DNA of 64,000 nt. Source: Plotosus lineatus. Its lineage: Eukaryota; Chordata; Actinopteri; Siluriformes; Plotosidae. Below the pieces are notes generated by a model, which searched no databases, was not told where the DNA came from, and saw only the letters and a list, made by a program, of their open reading frames with translations. Below are positions 38,848-49,883 of the stretch, one piece after another (within the stretch, counting starts at the first letter, position 1; each line of letters begins with the position of its first letter). The position numbers and the translations under genes were made by a program. The DNA lies in NCBI GenBank assembly GCA_024760905.1, contig CM045729.1, positions 54,788,580 through 54,852,579 on the forward strand. Reading direction: 5' to 3'.

Positions 38848-40262
38848 CTAGTCCTTCTCAAAAAATTTGCATATTGTGATAAAGTTCATTATTTTCTGTA
38901 ATGTACTGATAAAAATTAAAAAATTTAACTTTCATATATTTTAGATTCATTGCACACCAACTGAAATATTTCAGGTCTTTTATTGTTTTAATACTGATGA
39001 TTTTGGCATACAGCTCATGAAAACCCAAAATTCCTATCTCAAAAAAATAGCATATCATGAGAAGATACTCTAAACGAGCTATTAACCTAATCATCTGAAT
39101 CAACCAATTAACTCTAAACACCTGCAAAAGATTCCTGAGGCTTTTAAAAACTCCCAGCCTGGTTCATTACTCAAAACCGCAATCATGGGTAAGACTGCCG
39201 ACCTGACTGCTGTCCAGAAGGACATCATTGACACTCTCAAGCAAGAGGGTAAGACACAGAAAGAAATCTCTGAGCGAATAGGCTGTTCCCAGAGTGCTCG
39301 ATCAAGGCACCTCAGTGGGACGTCTGTGGGAAGGAAAAAGTGTGGCAGAAAACGCTGCACAACCAGAAGAGGTGACCGGACCCTGAGGAAGATTGTGGAG
39401 AAGGGCCGATTCCAGACCTTGGGAGACCTGTGGAAGCAGTGGACTGGGCTACATGTGCCGCATTACCAGGTCAAGCCACTTTTGAACCAGAAACAGCGGC
39501 AGAAGCGCCTGACCTGGGCTACAGAGAAGCAGCACTGGACTGTTGCTCAGTGGTCCAAAGTACTTTTTTCGGATGAAAGCAAATTTTGCATGTCATTCGG
39601 AAATCAAGGTGCCAGAGTCTGGAGGAAGACTGGGGAGAAGGAAATGCCAAAATGCCTGAAGTCCAGTGTCAAGTACCCACAGTCAGTGATGGTCTGTGGT
39701 GCCATGTCAGCTGCTGGTGTTGGTCCACTGTGTTTTATCAAGGGCAGGGTCAATGCAGCTAGCGATCAGGAGATTTTGGAGCACTTCATGCTTCCATCTG
39801 CTGAAAAGCTTTATGGAGATGAAGATTTCATTTTTCAGCACGACCTGGCACCTGCTCACAGTGCCAAAACCACTGGTGAATGGTTTACTGACCATGGTAT
39901 TACTGTGCTCAATTGGCCTGCCAACTCTCCTGACCTGAACCCCATAGAGAATCTGTGGGATATTGTGAAGAGAAAGTTGAGAGACACCAGACCCAACACT
40001 GTGGATGAGCTTAAGGCCGCTATCGAAGCATCCTGGGCCTCCGTAACACCTCAGCAGTGCCACAGGCTGATTGCCTCCATGCCACGCCGCATTGAAGCAG
40101 TCATGTCTGCAAAAGGATCCCCGACCAAGTATTGAGTGCATAAATGAACATAATTATTTGAAGGTTGACTTTTTTTGTATTAAAAACACTTTTTTTTATT
40201 GGTAGGGTGAAATACGTATGCTAATTTTTTGAGATAGGAATTTTGGGTTTTCATGAGCTGTA
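38848..40262 (+). mobile_element. Tc1-like transposon with open transposase, right end cut
   Basis: The left inverted repeat starts CTAGTCCTTCTCAAAAAATT. The internal segment ACAGCTCATGAAAACCCAAA (39010-39029) reappears reversed at about 40239-40260. The outer part of the right repeat is missing and the sequence switches to a SINE, so excision is unlikely. Confidence 0.9.
39185..40135 (+). CDS. Tc1-like transposase, uninterrupted 316 codons
   Basis: It would cut and join DNA at TA targets. The N-terminal helix-turn-helix region reads LTAVQKDIIDTLKQEGKTQK, then EISERIGCSQSARSRHLSG and a GRKKCGRKR basic hook. DD34E residues are in FSDESKF, FQHDLAPAHSAKT and NSPDLNPIENLWDIVKRKL, with 34 residues between the second Asp and the Glu. 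The frame is intact from ATG at 39185 to TGA. At 316 residues it is shorter than the usual 340; the gap seems to lie near residue 107 (GLHVPHYQVKPLL), where the end of the second DNA-binding helix would be. The open frame suggests recent arrival, but the damaged right end and this gap make activity doubtful. Confidence 0.9.
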   Translation: MGKTADLTAVQKDIIDTLKQEGKTQKEISERIGCSQSARSRHLSGTSVGRKKCGRKRCTTRRGDRTLRKIVEKGRFQTLGDLWKQWTGLHVPHYQVKPLLNQKQRQKRLTWATEKQHWTVAQWSKVLFSDESKFCMSFGNQGARVWRKTGEKEMPKCLKSSVKYPQSVMVCGAMSAAGVGPLCFIKGRVNAASDQEILEHFMLPSAEKLYGDEDFIFQHDLAPAHSAKTTGEWFTDHGITVLNWPANSPDLNPIENLWDIVKRKLRDTRPNTVDELKAAIEASWASVTPQQCHRLIASMPRRIEAVMSAKGSPTKY

Positions 40263-40265
40263 GTG

Positions 40266-40480
40266 TACTCTCTACAAGTTTGTCACTGTCCCCACAGTGC
40301 AGCTAACTGGGTTATCAAAGGCCGGCCATGTCTCTCACTATCTATGGTGAGAGGTTCATGTAAAAGAACCATTGTTGACTTTTGTCAGGAAGGGCATCCG
40401 ACGTAAAAACGCATGCCAAATCAAATGTGCGAATCATTCGCGGTGGCGACCCCTGAAAAAGGGAAAAAGCCAAAAGAAAA
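40266..40480 (+). mobile_element. tRNA-SINE, type A tail, headless with internal gap
   Basis: Starts in the body (CTACAAGTTTGTCACTGTCC), jumps from TTGACTTTTGT straight to CAGGAAGGGCATCCGACG, and ends with GGTGGCGACCCCTGAAAAAG. Confidence 0.85.
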
Positions 40481-40693
40481 TATCATCCTTATTTAAATTA
40501 ATTTGACTTATTCGTGTCTTAATATCTCCGTCTCTCTCTCCACCTTTCTCTTCGTTCTTGTTAGAAAATTTTTCCATGTTGTTTACTACGCTTCATATTG
40601 TTTGCTCATGCAAAAAACCGCCATACCGTAGCATGACAATGAGAGTGACACTTTCAACTAGTGGAGTAGAGGCGCAATTACACTTAATTGCTT

Positions 40694-41036
40694 TTCCTTT
40701 CGGCTTTTTCCCTTTTTCAGGGGTCGCTACAGCAAATCGTCTGATTCACATGTTTGATTTGGCATAGGCGTTTACGTCGGATGCCCTTCCTGATACAACC
40801 CTTTAGCAAGGGACAGAAACAGGCTGACGACTTTGCAGCCTACTCTTTTTACGAAAGTCAGCAATGGTTCTTTTATATGCCTCCCATCATAGACAGTGAG
40901 AGACATGACCAGCCTTTGATACCCCAGTTAGCTGCTCTGGAGGGGACAGTGACAACCTTGTGGAGAGTGGGACTCGAACCCCCAACCTTAGGATCAGTTA
41001 TCCAGTGCCCTATACCACTATACCACCATTGCCCCT
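40694..41036 (-). mobile_element. tRNA-SINE, type A tail, full length
   Basis: Reverse strand carries the head (GGCAATGGTGGTATAGTGG), body, GGAAGGGCATCCGACGT piece and the RTE-like tail. Confidence 0.9.
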
Positions 41037-41039
41037 GAG

Positions 41040-42075
41040 TGCAATTACACTTAATTCTCGTACACTATTCCAGGAAAGCATGTTACCCAGGGTCATACGC
41101 GCTGCCCCCTACATCACACCTCGCCTCCCCGCATCAGATGTTCATGCCATTTGTCAGAAATCTTTGAGTGTGCAAAAAAATTCTCGATGCCAGCAAGTAG
41201 CCTGTGCACAGCAAGACAGATTTATATATACTGTGGGTCCAGCCTCATTCATCCACCCCTTCTTACTTCTCACTAATAAACTATACTACTCATCATTCAC
41301 AGCCCTGAGCTTGAATTCTTTCTTCTTGGCCCTGGGCTTCTTGAGCTTCCCCACTGGTACTGTTGAGGAAGTGGAAACAGTTGAGACACTAAATAAACAA
41401 ATACAGACATTTCTATCACGAGCCAGTGAAAAAGTCAGCGACCTGAATCTTGAGGCTTCTATAGGGTGGGTGGTGGAGATAGGGCCTTGCATGTTTGCCT
41501 GAGGGATGACTGCAATCTTTTGGAGCATCTGCTCCAATGTGAACTTTTTGGGCATCTTAAGGACTCACTTAATTTGTTGATTCAGTGCACAGATGTTTTA
41601 TACCTGCGTACCAATGTGATGTGGTCAATCACATGGACAGCATGTGTACAGTTTGTTATCCATTCATTAAAACATTCATTAATATTTAGCATTATTTGTT
41701 CAGCAGTTGGCCTGGTTTGTTAATTAGAAATCATCAAATCATTTTGATTTTTTTTTCTTTTTCTTTTATTATTAATTTATTCTGCGCAGTCCTCTGGATT
41801 AATTCATCAGGAAATTTGTACATATTCTGACTTTTACAATTCGTTCAAGTTCGTTTCTTCTTTGTGTTGAAATGTGAAAACTGTTTAAAATCATAAACAG
41901 GCCAAGCCAAGATGTCATGATTTACTCCACTTTTATGACAGCTTACACTGAAGACTTAGATGCAGAGAAGCAAAAAAAAAAAAAAAAAAATTGAACTTGG
42001 AGTGATTAGTGAGTTATATACAGTATATAATAGGACTGCTCTGATTTTGAAACAGTTAACATCAGACACCTTGCT
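41040..42075. other. Intronic sequence with an unrecognised 89-codon frame
   Basis: A minus-strand open frame at 41286-41555 starts MPKKFTLEQMLQKIAVIPQ and ends LKKPRAKKKEFKLRAVNDE. I do not recognise it. The rest is AT-rich. Confidence 0.4.
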
Positions 42076-42078
42076 TAG

Positions 42079-42243
42079 GTGTATAGTGGTGGCTTAGTGG
42101 GTAATGTGATGGTTCAAACCCCCTGTTATCATTGCTGGGCCCTTGAGCAAGGCCCTTAATCTTCACTTGCTCAAATTGTATAAAAATGATAATTGTAAGT
42201 CGCTCTGGATAAGATCATCTGCCAAATGTAATGTAATGTAAAT
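42079..42243 (+). mobile_element. tRNA-SINE of the CTGGGCCCTT family
   Basis: GCTGGGCCCTTGAGCAAGGC and GTAAGTCGCTCTGGATAAG are the hallmarks of a widespread teleost SINE group. The tail (AATGTAATGTAAATG) ends about 12 bases from the exon i donor. Confidence 0.85.
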
Positions 42244-42260
42244 GGATCTGTTTTACTCAC

Positions 42261-42349
42261 ATTGGTGTGTCTGCGGGACTTGGCATAGGTGCTGATACAA
42301 GCAGCAATGTCTTTGGACACACAGCGCTCATGGACTGTGTACTTGCATA
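42261..42349 (-). CDS. dgkb: dgkb exon i: first C1 zinc finger, C half
   Basis: 89 bases, with a GGCAG acceptor and GTGAGT donor, ending in phase 0. It reads [17 protein letters not shown] then [12 protein letters not shown] and completes the first C1 finger. A tRNA-type SINE ends about 12 bases beyond the donor. Confidence 0.93.
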
Positions 42350-42584
42350 CTGCCAGGGAAGAGTGTATAAGTAAAGATACTCATGAGGTTTGGAAGAAAT
42401 GTTGGGTGAGATGTCAACTAATCATTCAGATTATACTAAAATGCATTCATACCGATAGCTTTCAGGCAAAGTAAATGTTAGAAAAAACTCTTATTATGAT
42501 GGATAATTCAAAGTGAATTTATGAATTGATATAATAAGCCAAAAGACAATAAATGAACCTCACAATGCATGTTCATCATTTATA

Positions 42585-43082
42585 CGGGGATCCCTCACTT
42601 TCCGCGGTTAATTGGGACCAAGATTCCCCCGCGATCGCCGAATTCTGCGAAGTAGGATCAACCCCTCCAACCCCTCCTGACTGACGTATACGTACATGTA
42701 TATGTGTATATAATATCAATAAATACATATTCAATGCTATAAATGCTTATAATAACAATAAACATTCAAAAATAATGCAGAAGATGTAAAGAAAATATAA
42801 ATGCACACACATACAGACGTGCATACAAACGCAGATGCACGTGCACACACTCAGATGCGCACCTTATAAAAATGTAAGTAGTTTTGATGGGAGGTTTTAG
42901 GTTGTTTTTTTTTTTTTTTTTTTTGCATAATCAGCCTTGTTTTTGTGGCATTTTCCTTAACTTTTTCCCCTATTATTCCTTAATTTCCTTATTTTTTTAA
43001 TTCAATGAATATTGAAAAAAATTAAAAAACACGTTGCACTGAAGCCACATGAATTGAAGCGCGAAATAGCGAGGGATCCCTG
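42585..43082 (+). mobile_element. Tigger-like MITE, family iii, intact length
   Basis: CGGGGATCCCTCACTTTCCG to AGCGAGGGATCCCTG, TA on both sides. No SINE inside, so this is the reference 498-bp form. Confidence 0.9.
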
Positions 43083-43171
43083 TATTCCTGCTGGGGAAGG
43101 TCACATACTGCTTCTTTATTATATTCATATCAAATTATCACAGTATCTCAGCATACAGATCAGGTGCTTAC

Positions 43172-43289
43172 GTGAGCAGCAAAGGCCTTGTTTGCGCACT
43201 CCTAACAGCATAGTGTGGCAATAGTTACAGTAAGCCGGCTTGTTGAAGTGCTTCAGTCTCCATACATGCTGCCCATCTTCTTGTACATT
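43172..43289 (-). CDS. dgkb: dgkb exon h: first C1 zinc finger, N half
   Basis: 118 bases, with a TCTCAG acceptor and GTAAGC donor. It reads [20 protein letters not shown], then CNYC and [15 protein letters not shown]. With the next exon it makes the C1 pattern H-X12-C-X2-C-X13-C-X2-C-X4-H-X2-C-X7-C with every zinc ligand present. Confidence 0.94.
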
Positions 43290-43474
43290 CTGAGAATAGA
43301 TGTTTGAAACACTGCATGTGAGAGGAGAAGGGAAAGAATCATTCTCAACAACCACACATAACCTAATGTTTCAGAGTCCAGTGCTCAGTCTTAAGTTCAG
43401 CAAGAGCTATAACTTTAGCAACAGAAGAACACACATTACTTCACTCAGATTATTATACAGAAAGTATGACGCAC

Positions 43475-43594
43475 CGTCTCCATGCCCAGCAGTACCAGCA
43501 AGGGGATCGTGGTCATTCCTCCTCTGATCCATTCTTCTAATGTGACTGTTCCATCATGGTCATAGTCAATTTCCTCCATCATCTCCTTCAAGAT
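43475..43594 (-). CDS. dgkb: dgkb exon g: EF-hand 2
   Basis: 120 bases, phase 0 to 0, with a TTGCAG acceptor and GTGCGT donor. It reads [19 protein letters not shown] then [18 protein letters not shown]. The second calcium loop [12 protein letters not shown] is canonical, and [13 protein letters not shown] is the conserved segment leading to the C1 domains. Confidence 0.94.
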
Positions 43595-43814
43595 CTGCAA
43601 CAGAAGCAAACATTTGTACATTCAACAAAGGCTATAATGTGCAGATTATAATGTGCTTTGCTCAAACATAATGGTTCTGTATACCTGAACTTTGAACACT
43701 TAAACATATTATGATGAGAAAATCATAACAATTTCTCTTGCTTGACTGGGAATCCTAGATGAGAACATGTATAAGTAGACATACACTATGATGCGTCTAT
43801 AGTAAATTTAGGTA

Positions 43815-44635
43815 CAGTCGGCCCTCTACTTACGAAAACCTCTGAATACGAAAAATCCAGGTTACGAAAACATTTTCCGAAATTTTCACCCTCTGTATAT
43901 GAAACAACCTCTTCTTACGAAAAGCGCCAAACACGCCATTCAAAAATTCAAACAATGCGCAAGTTGCTCTCTCGTTGGCTGTCTCCCAACATCCCACGCC
44001 ACTGGCCTCCCGTTGGCCAGGAGGGAGCTGAACTGTACCTATACTTCCTGTACCCATACTTCCTGTTTGTCACACGCGTGAAGGAGAGTTGAACAGGACT
44101 GTTGGCTTGTGAGATTTTTTTTTGATTGATCATTGCAGCGTTATATTTCGTTATCCATGATGGACCCCAAGAAAGTGATTCCCGTTGACACTAAAAAGAC
44201 GAAGCGGGCTCCATTATCAATCGAAGTGAAGCAGGAGATAATAAAAAAATACGAAAGTGGGATGTGATCGAGCGAAATCGCAAAGGAGTATGGCCGAAAA
44301 CCCTCTACAATCGGAACGATATTGAAGCAGAAGGAGGCATTAGAAGCGGAGCTATAGTGACGGGGGCGATTATTTCGGAAAAAGCAACCACCATATTTAA
44401 GGACCTCGTGAAGGAGGGTGGGGGTGACGGTTCTTCAGACCAGCAGCCCCCAGATTTTAAAGCGTCGCATGGATGGTTCGAGAGATTTAAAAATTATAAA
44501 AGGTTTATGGGGTTGTCTTGGGAGCCTTAGAAGGAATCACGCATTTTACATGTAAAATGCACCTCGACTTACGAAAACACCAGGTTACGAAAAAGGCACT
44601 GGAACAGATTAATTTCGTAAGTAGACAGCCGACTG
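43815..44635 (+). mobile_element. Tigger element, family i, 821 bp
   Basis: CAGTCGGCCCTCTACTTACG at the left and AGTAGACAGCCGACTG at the right, flanked by TA (43813-43814, 44636-44637). It retains the start of a transposase but no DDE domain, so it needs a helper. Confidence 0.93.
44160..44530 (+). pseudogene. Tigger transposase N-terminal remnant
   Basis: MDPKKVIPVDTKKTKRAPLS, IEVKQEIIKKYESGM, then after an in-frame stop AKEYG-type sequence, IISEKATTIFKDLVKE, DFKASHGWFERFKNYK. These are the two CENP-B-like DNA-binding halves; the remainder of the gene is deleted. Confidence 0.78.
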
Positions 44636-44907
44636 TATTGCTATTGATCTGAATAGCCCATTACAAGAGGTGCAAGGGAAATCCAACTTTTGGAACGACA
44701 ATGATCAAATATCTTTTCTCATAAATTTGCTATTGATGAAAATATCCGTGATGCAGTTTCCTCGATGAAATAGAATATCTGCATAAAACCTCTTTTTTTT
44801 TAAACTGAACTGCTGTTTCTGTAGTGATGATGACATACTCTATATAACTTGGTCCGATGTCATTGCCTTCATCAAATAAAGTATGGATGCCAAAACATTG
44901 GCTTATT

Positions 44908-45074
44908 ATTCATTCATTCATTCATTCATCTTCTAAACCGCTTAATCCTAATTAGGGTCGCAGGGAGGCTGTCGCCCATCTCAACCGATTCTGGGTGAGG
45001 GCAGGGAACACTCTGGAGAGCTCGCCAGGCTTTCGCAGAGTAGAAACACGGTGACGGCTATGCAGCCTACTCTA
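44908..45074 (-). mobile_element. tRNA-SINE, type B tail, 5'-truncated
   Basis: (ATTC)n then CTTAATCCTAATTAGGGTCG and CTCGCCAGGC; the body is cut after GCAGCCTACTCT. Confidence 0.82.
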
Positions 45075-45290
45075 CATTGTATTGCTATTTTTTATTTTGA
45101 TCTATTTTCCTTTAAGTCTAAGTTTGTGTATTGGGCTGGGCGTGTTTCATTTCTAACATTTTAGTTGTGCCTAAATTGTACGGTGAGTGTAAACTTGTTA
45201 TTTTTTTGTTCATAAAATCCAGTGGGAGAAATAAGCTTTTTGCAGTCGCCTACAAATTCATACAAATTACAAATACAAGGGTGGACTTAC

Positions 45291-45365
45291 CGGCTTTAGC
45301 TCTGTTGAGTCCCATTCCAGGTATTCTGCTACATGGACCATCTGATTGATGATCCGATCTAGTTC
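45291..45365 (-). CDS. dgkb: dgkb exon f: helix between EF-hands
   Basis: 75 bases, phase 0 to 0, with a CTCAG acceptor and GTAAGT donor. It reads [19 protein letters not shown] then STELKP, matching the inter-EF helix of type I DGKs (HVAEYLEWD is near invariant). The first Glu supplies position 12 of the EF-hand 1 loop. Confidence 0.93.
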
Positions 45366-45699
45366 CTGAGTGGATATTTATGTGAGAGTTATAGCAGGTT
45401 TAATATTTAATGATCATAAATGCACTATGCAGACTGAAACCACTCCATCTCTAAACGATCCCGTCAGTGTTCCTGAAATATATACTAAAACCAGACATAT
45501 GATCACTCTCTACATTGCTCCATAGTTATCTGATGCTAAAAAAAGTTGGTAAAAAATGAAGTCTGATGACGCTGCATACCGTAATCCATCATAAGAATAT
45601 TCCTACAAGTAATACAGCATCATTTCAATAGAACGAATAAGACGACAGTTTATATAAAGTACTGTATAAGATGGAAGTGAAGAACTGCTGTTGACTTAC

Positions 45700-45749
45700 T
45701 GAGCTGTCTAGTAGACCATTGCCGTCCGTGTCATATAACCGGAACATGA
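45700..45749 (-). CDS. dgkb: dgkb exon e: EF-hand 1 loop
   Basis: 50 bases, with a TATGCAG acceptor and GTAAGT donor, ending in phase 0. It reads (F)MFRLYDTDGNGLLDSS. The calcium loop D-T-D-G-N-G-L-L-D-S-S is completed by the Glu that opens the next exon, so positions 1, 3, 5 and 12 are all canonical and calcium binding is expected. Confidence 0.93.
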
Positions 45750-45754
45750 CTGCA

Positions 45755-46355
45755 TAGTAGTGAAGATTCAAGAAAGGAGAAATAAGGCTTTATTAATACA
45801 CTTGCCACTGTGACAAGTAAAATAATCCTTATATTTACTACACTTTCAGGTCCATACAATTTAAATTAGATGTTCCAATTTAGGTGACATTAAGTACCTC
45901 ATGCATGTGGAACCTAAATCTGACATCTTAAGCATGGTGCTCTTTTTGCTATCAGTGATTGGTCTCAGAATGAAAAGATCTCTATGGCTTTCAGAAGGGA
46001 AAAGGTTGAGGTTACACCTAGATTTGAACCTCGCTGATATATGGAACGTATTTGAAAACGACATTGCATGCAAGAAAAACCCTGAAATGTTGTGCAACTG
46101 TAAGATGAGGGCTCAAAAATTCACTGTTACTGTCAAAGACTGAAACATTTCTGAAAAACTTATTTTTGTTAATTCAATATACTTCATATCTATATATACA
46201 TCCGTTTTTACGTTTTTTCGATTTTACGTTTTTTTCCCACAAAAAAACCCTCAAATTTTGAGTTAAGACGTACCTACGTAGTACGCTGACGTAATGGTAA
46301 TGACGCAATGACGCTGCGTCCATTGTTTACAAAAGACAGACTGAGTGCCCCTCCT
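45755..46355. other. Intronic sequence
   Basis: A short open frame at 45901-46143 has no recognisable domain. CCGTTTTTACGTTTTTTCG near 46202 may be a worn transposon end. Confidence 0.4.
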
Positions 46356-46360
46356 TCCCA

Positions 46361-46361
46361 G

Positions 46362-46427
<66 letters not shown>
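46361..46427. repeat. (TA)n microsatellite
   Basis: Joined to the 3' end of RTE copy 4. Confidence 0.97.
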
Positions 46428-46429
<2 letters not shown>

Positions 46430-47491
46430 TTTCGGCTTTTCCCTTCAGGGGTCGCCACAGCGAATCATCTGCCTCCGTCTCACCCTATCCTCTGCATCTT
46501 TTCACCACATTTATAAATCTCCTCTTTGGTCTTCCTCTAAGCCTTCTGCCTGGTAGTTCCAACCTCAGCATCCTACTGCCAATATACTCACTATCACTCC
46601 TCTGTACATGTCCAAACCATCTCAATCGAGCCTCTCTGAATTTGTCTCCAAAACGTCTTACATATGCTGTCCCTCTGATGTGCTCATTCCTGATCCTATC
46701 CATCCTCGTTACTCACAGAGAGAACCTCAACATTTTCATCTCTGCTACCTCCAGCTCTGCATCATGTCTTTTCCCCAGGGCCACTGTTTCGAAACCATAC
46801 AACATCGCTGGCCTCAACACCGTCTTGTACACTTTTCCTTTCATTTTTGCCGATACCTTCCTATCACACATCACACCGGACACTTTTCTCCAACCATTCC
46901 AACCAGCCTGCACACGCTTCTTCACCTCTTTTCCACACTCTCCATTGCTCTGGATTGTTGAGCCCAAGTACTTAAAATCCTCCACCTTCTTTATCTCTGC
47001 TCCTTGTAACCTCACCGTTCCTGTTGGGTCCTTGGCATTCATACACATGTATTCTGTCTTACTGAGGCTAACCTTCATTCCCCTCCTTTCCAGGGCATAC
47101 CTCCACCTCTCTAGGTTTTCCTGCACTTGTTCTCTGCTCTCACTGCAGATCACAATGTCATCTGCAAACATCATAGTCCATGGAGATTCTTGCCTAACCT
47201 CGTCTGTCAGCCTGTCCATCACCATAGCAAACAAGAAGGGGCTCAGAGCTGACCCTTGATGCAGTCCCACCTCCACCTTGAACTCTTCTGTCACACCGAC
47301 AGCACACCTAACCACTGTCTTACATCTCTCATACATGTCCTGCATCACTCTAACATACTTCTCTGCCACTCCAGACTTTCTCATGCTGTACCACAGTTCC
47401 TCTCTCGGCACCCTGTCATATGCTTTCTCCAGATCCACAAAGGCACAATGCAGCGCCTTCTGACCTTCTCTGTACTTCTCTATTAACATCC
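46428..47491 (-). mobile_element. RTE-type LINE copy 4, 3' third
   Basis: The minus strand reads from [20 protein letters not shown] through [11 protein letters not shown] and MMFADDIVIC to the tail. The frame is open from 47489 to 46713, then shifts and continues 46703-46485. 5'-truncated at TATATATATA, so the target was probably a TA repeat. Confidence 0.92.
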
Positions 47492-47494
47492 TAT

Positions 47495-48855
47495 ATATAT
47501 ATGTCTCATAGCAAATGAGGAGTGGATGAAAAACAGAGCATAGTCACAGAATCACAATTTATTGGGTTACACTCCCTGCCCCTTGACGAGACTTTCTTTT
47601 TTCTCTAATAAATCATATTGTTGGACAACTAACATGGCCTCACGTCCGAGACACTTTTGTAAAAGTAATTTTTACTCATCATTTTTGTAGTTCATTATCC
47701 TTTAAAGAAAGATACCACTCAAACCTGGTGCTTTGAGTTGAAGTGTAATTTGATGTCACCTGTGACAGAGATTGGGTAATTTCAGAGAATGTAGTCACTT
47801 ACACTTTAATGACCCTCTGGGATAAAAGGCCATTAATATTATGTGAGCCAAAAGAGCCACTGAAACTGTCTGGGAAAAATCAGAGTGGAGAAGTAGCTGG
47901 TACGGTGGATCGATAGAAAAAACGCGATCTTATGTTATTATAAAATTAAAATTACGAGTATTATGTTGATTTTCAGTTAATTTAATGTCAATAGAAGCCA
48001 TGATAAAGTGGTTCAAGGTCAGAACTAGACAAAGTTTCAAGCCGATGGCAGTGCACATTGATCCTTTTCTCACTCATGGCTTGGTGCCTTGCTAAGGATG
48101 TGGGGCAAATCTCAAAATGAAATATTTTGTGTTTAGGCTGGCACAAAGACTTCAGTATCTCATCAAGTACTGGGCCCATCATTATAATGATCACTGGAGT
48201 GCAAGCCTAGTAAAAAAAATGTATTTATGCTGAACAAAAAGGAAAAAACGAGCATGTTCCACAGAGGGCTACTTTTACAAATTCTAGTATTTCTTAATGG
48301 AAAATGAATAAAAAGCACTGGGGTTTTTGTACAACTGTTTTTTTTTTTTTTTCTGTAAAAATTATATTTTATTCTGCATACAAAAACTTAAAACAATCCA
48401 AATAATACATATGTGTCTGTGAGTTTTCAAACTTTAACTTCTGATTTTCTCACATTTCACTTTTTGTAGCCATGCCTGTTTTTCCCGTGGACTCCTCAAA
48501 TACTGTGGAAAGTATAGGATAAAAAAGACAATTTATTCTATTCATCTAGTTTTTCTATTCATTCATCCTGTTGTTTTTTCTTTTCTATTGTGTTCTGTTG
48601 TCTTCTATGTTATCATATTGCTAACAGAGATCCAAGGTGGAGGATCATAATCATGGACTATGGCTGGATGATTCATGTCCTGTCCAATGTCCATGCTTTC
48701 CCAGCACAGGAAACCAATAAGGCTCCATTGATGCTGATTGGCTGTTATGTATCACTGAATGGCTTGATGATGGGCATCGATAAAAACAGATTTACTATTA
48801 ATATTGAAACTGAAACTGAAAATCTGTGTCAGGCTCAGACAGAATCAAAAAATTA
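47495..48855. other. Intronic unique sequence
   Basis: T-run near 48340; no feature recognised. Confidence 0.5.
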
Positions 48856-48857
48856 GT

Positions 48858-49032
48858 AGCGAAGGCGATGGGTTCCTGATCCGTAGGTCAGTGGTGCAAT
48901 TCCCACTGTCAGCTCTGTCGGGCCCTTGAGCAAGGCCCTTAACCCTCCATTGGTCAGTTGTATAACAAATAATAATAATCGTAAGTCACTCTGGATAAGA
49001 GTGCTTGCCAAGTGCTGTGAATGTAAAAAAAA
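48858..49032 (+). mobile_element. tRNA-SINE of the CTGGGCCCTT family
   Basis: GTCGGGCCCTTGAGCAAGGC, GTAAGTCACTCTGGATAAGA and an A-rich tail with (CAA)n. Confidence 0.85.
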
Positions 49033-49205
49033 AAAAACAACAACAACAACAACAACTAACAAGACAGGCGATACAAATGAAAGTGGAAACCCGAAATGCA
49101 GGAGAAAGCAAACTCAGGGCTAGATACCGAACCAAAATCGGGAGTTCTGCTTTAAGGCTGTGTCTAAATGTATTATAAACATGATGCTCCTCTGAGCTAC
49201 AATAA

Positions 49206-49456
49206 AATCTTCCTCTTTTCCTTTCAGCTGCTCCCTTCAGGAGTCGTCACAGCAAATCATCTGCCTCCATCTCACCCTGTCCTCTGCATCTTCTTCTCTT
49301 ATGCCAACTACCTTCATGTCCTCCTTCATCACATTCATAAATCTCCTCTTTGGTCTTCCTCTAGGCCTTCTGGATGGTAGTTCCAACCTCAGCATCCTAC
49401 GACCAATATATTCACTATCTCTCCTCTGTACATGTCCAAATCATCTCAATCTATCC
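49206..49456 (-). mobile_element. RTE-type LINE copy 6, short 3' end
   Basis: Only the last 250 bp are present. It is flanked by the 12-bp repeat GAGCTACAATAA at 49194-49205 and 49457-49468. Confidence 0.9.
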
Positions 49457-49515
49457 GAGCTACAATAAGATATAGCTTCTTAAATTCCACAAATAATGCA
49501 CTGAGTACTGATCGC

Positions 49516-49835
49516 AGGAATTGGGGCCGGTTGTGTAGTGGTTAGGGTGCTGCGCTCATGATCGGAAGGTCGTGAGTTCAAATCCCACTGAGACCCTCAC
49601 TGTGCTAAAACCCCTGGGCAAGGTCTTAACCACAAGTGTGCCTCTGTTCACTCAGCAGTATAAATAGCTACCAGTAAAAATATACTGGGAAGGTAACCTG
49701 TGATGGACTCGCGTCCCATCCAGGAGGAGTTGAACTCCTAGTTGCTTTACACTACGGAAACCGGGGATAAGCACCGGACTGATGAGCCGTTATGGCTTGG
49801 GTGTAAAAATCCCACGGACTTTACCTTACCTTACT
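49516..49835 (+). mobile_element. tRNA-SINE of a second family
   Basis: GTGTAGTGGTTAGGGTGCTG with GTCGTGAGTTCAAATCC gives Pol III A and B boxes; GTGCCTCTGTTCACTCAGCA, GGGAAGGTAACCTG and TTACCTTACCTTAC follow. It ends about 50 bases from the exon d donor. Confidence 0.85.
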
Positions 49836-49883
49836 GAGCGCAGGAAGCTGATGTGTCTTTTACTAAACATAAAACCCACTTAC

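Noticed and set aside
45901..46143. 80-codon plus-strand ORF
   Set aside because: No domain, no repeat-family match, antisense to dgkb in an intron; likely chance.
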